A stretch of DNA of 13,867 nucleotides from Crocinitomicaceae bacterium (GTDB lineage Bacteria; Bacteroidota; Bacteroidia; Flavobacteriales_D; Crocinitomicaceae), in the NCBI GenBank assembly GCA_002696025.1, contig NZQU01000002.1, positions 1 through 13,867 of the forward strand, in the 5' to 3' direction. Below are positions 13,240 through 13,867 of this stretch, piece by piece; position 1 is the first letter of the stretch; each line of letters opens with the position of its first letter. The notes under the pieces are model-generated. The model saw only the letters and a list, made by a program, of their open reading frames with translations. It made no database searches and had not been told where the DNA came from. The translations under genes were made by a program, and so were the position numbers.

Positions 13240-13867
13240 ATGAAAATAATGAGAATAAACATTTCAAGCAAATGGTTTTTATTAATATCAATAGCCTTAC
13301 TGTTTATTCTCTGTTCTTGTAACAAAAACACTACTGATCTCGATTCTGCGATTTTAAAACTAGACAAGAGTAACATACTAATCATGAATCTAAGTCTAGG
13401 GTTCATTATGTTTGGAGTGGCCCTTAATTTACATGTTGATGATTTTAAAAGAGTGTTTAGTGCTCCAAAATCTGTACTTATTGGATTTATATCGCAATTT
13501 GTAGCGCTTCCTTTTTTAACCTTTTTAGTTGTTTTAATTTTTAAACCAATGCCTAGTGTGGCTATGGGAATGATGATTGTTGCTGCTTGTCCTGGAGGCA
13601 ATATTTCAAATTTCATGACCTCCCTGGCTAATGGTAACACGGCCTTGTCTGTTTGTATGACAGCCATAGCAAGTGTTTGTGCTGTCTTTATGACTCCTTT
13701 AAACATATCTTTTTATGGGGGCTTGTATTCTCCTACTGCTAAAATTCTAAACGAAGTTAGTTTAGACTTTATGGAAATGTTAAAAATAGTAGGCATGATT
13801 TTATTAATTCCTCTAATTATAGGGATGACTTTAAGACAATATAAGCCCCAAATAGCTAAGCAGCTCA
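13240..13867 (+). CDS. Bile acid:sodium symporter (BASS) family transporter, 5' part
   Basis: This is a sodium-coupled organic-anion transporter of the BASS family; the first 209 codons are present and the frame runs off the window. NLSLGFIMFGVALNLHVDDFKRV (about 50-72) is the typical first family segment. ACPGGNISNFMTSLANGN (about 116-133) matches the unwound, Na+-binding crossover helix (GGxxSN). Further helices near 137-160 and 183-201 are evident. The real substrate could be bile acid-like, pantoate, pyruvate or another anion. The first 27 residues are odd: a basic start, a hydrophobic run and L-C-S-C at 24-27, which resembles a lipoprotein signal. An alternative in-frame ATG lies at 13228 (four codons earlier) and another at 13249; 13240 or 13249 suits the leader best. 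A minus-strand frame over 13200-13706 is antisense noise. Confidence 0.85.
   Translation, partial: MKIMRINISSKWFLLISIALLFILCSCNKNTTDLDSAILKLDKSNILIMNLSLGFIMFGVALNLHVDDFKRVFSAPKSVLIGFISQFVALPFLTFLVVLIFKPMPSVAMGMMIVAACPGGNISNFMTSLANGNTALSVCMTAIASVCAVFMTPLNISFYGGLYSPTAKILNEVSLDFMEMLKIVGMILLIPLIIGMTLRQYKPQIAKQL

Noticed and set aside
13200..13706. 168-residue minus-strand open frame
   Set aside because: It is antisense to the symporter gene, whose plus-strand frame has clear BASS motifs; the minus frame has no recognisable domain.

Overview
The base composition (clearly AT-rich), the heavy use of TTA/AAA/ATT codons, promoters of the form TTG-N19-21-TAnnTTTG, several secreted proteins with short signal peptides ending in SQ/AQ/TQ, and families such as a CarboxypepD_reg TonB-dependent receptor and a DUF4476 protein all point to a member of the Bacteroidota, most likely the Flavobacteriales. 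I cannot name a genus. The window looks like ordinary chromosome: I see no rRNA, tRNA, CRISPR array, insertion sequence, phage gene or attachment site, and no gap longer than about 170 bp lacks a gene.

Layout. (1) At 42-1070 (+) lies a secreted alpha/beta hydrolase that converges, across a hairpin, on an orphan TonB-dependent receptor (1141-3588, -). (2) Behind it lies a membrane pyrophosphatase gene, hppA (3677-6085, -), closed by a clear intrinsic terminator and driven by a textbook Bacteroidota promoter. (3) Divergent from hppA is a tightly packed four-gene plus-strand operon (6234-9542). It encodes a bifunctional phosphoglucose/phosphomannose isomerase, the octanoyltransferase LipB, a membrane-anchored serine hydrolase of the beta-lactamase fold, and a 136-residue protein of unknown function. 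All three junctions overlap by 1 or 4 bases, so translational coupling is likely. (4) A 105-residue two-helix membrane protein (9617-9934, +) follows, then two minus-strand genes for secreted proteins: a DUF4412/GLPGLI-like protein (9958-10602) and a DUF4476 protein with a striking Met/Asn repeat linker (10768-11919). (5) Last comes a coupled minus-strand pair, a membrane-anchored SOUL haem-binding protein and an SRPBCC lipid/ligand-binding protein (12020-13080), divergent from the 5' part of a sodium/bile-acid-type symporter gene (13240 onward, +) that runs off the window.

The most interesting signal is regulatory. Two intergenic sites share TGGCACA-N4-TTGAAA with the exact spacing of a sigma-54 (-24/-12) promoter. 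One lies just upstream of the small membrane protein, the other just upstream of the DUF4476 protein on the opposite strand. Both are correctly oriented, with short leaders, which suggests a shared RpoN-dependent response linking two poorly characterised envelope proteins. No sigma-54 activator is in the window. I see no complete new multi-gene system; the candidates for follow-up are this putative regulon, the repeat architecture of the DUF4476 protein, and the lipobox-like leader on the symporter.
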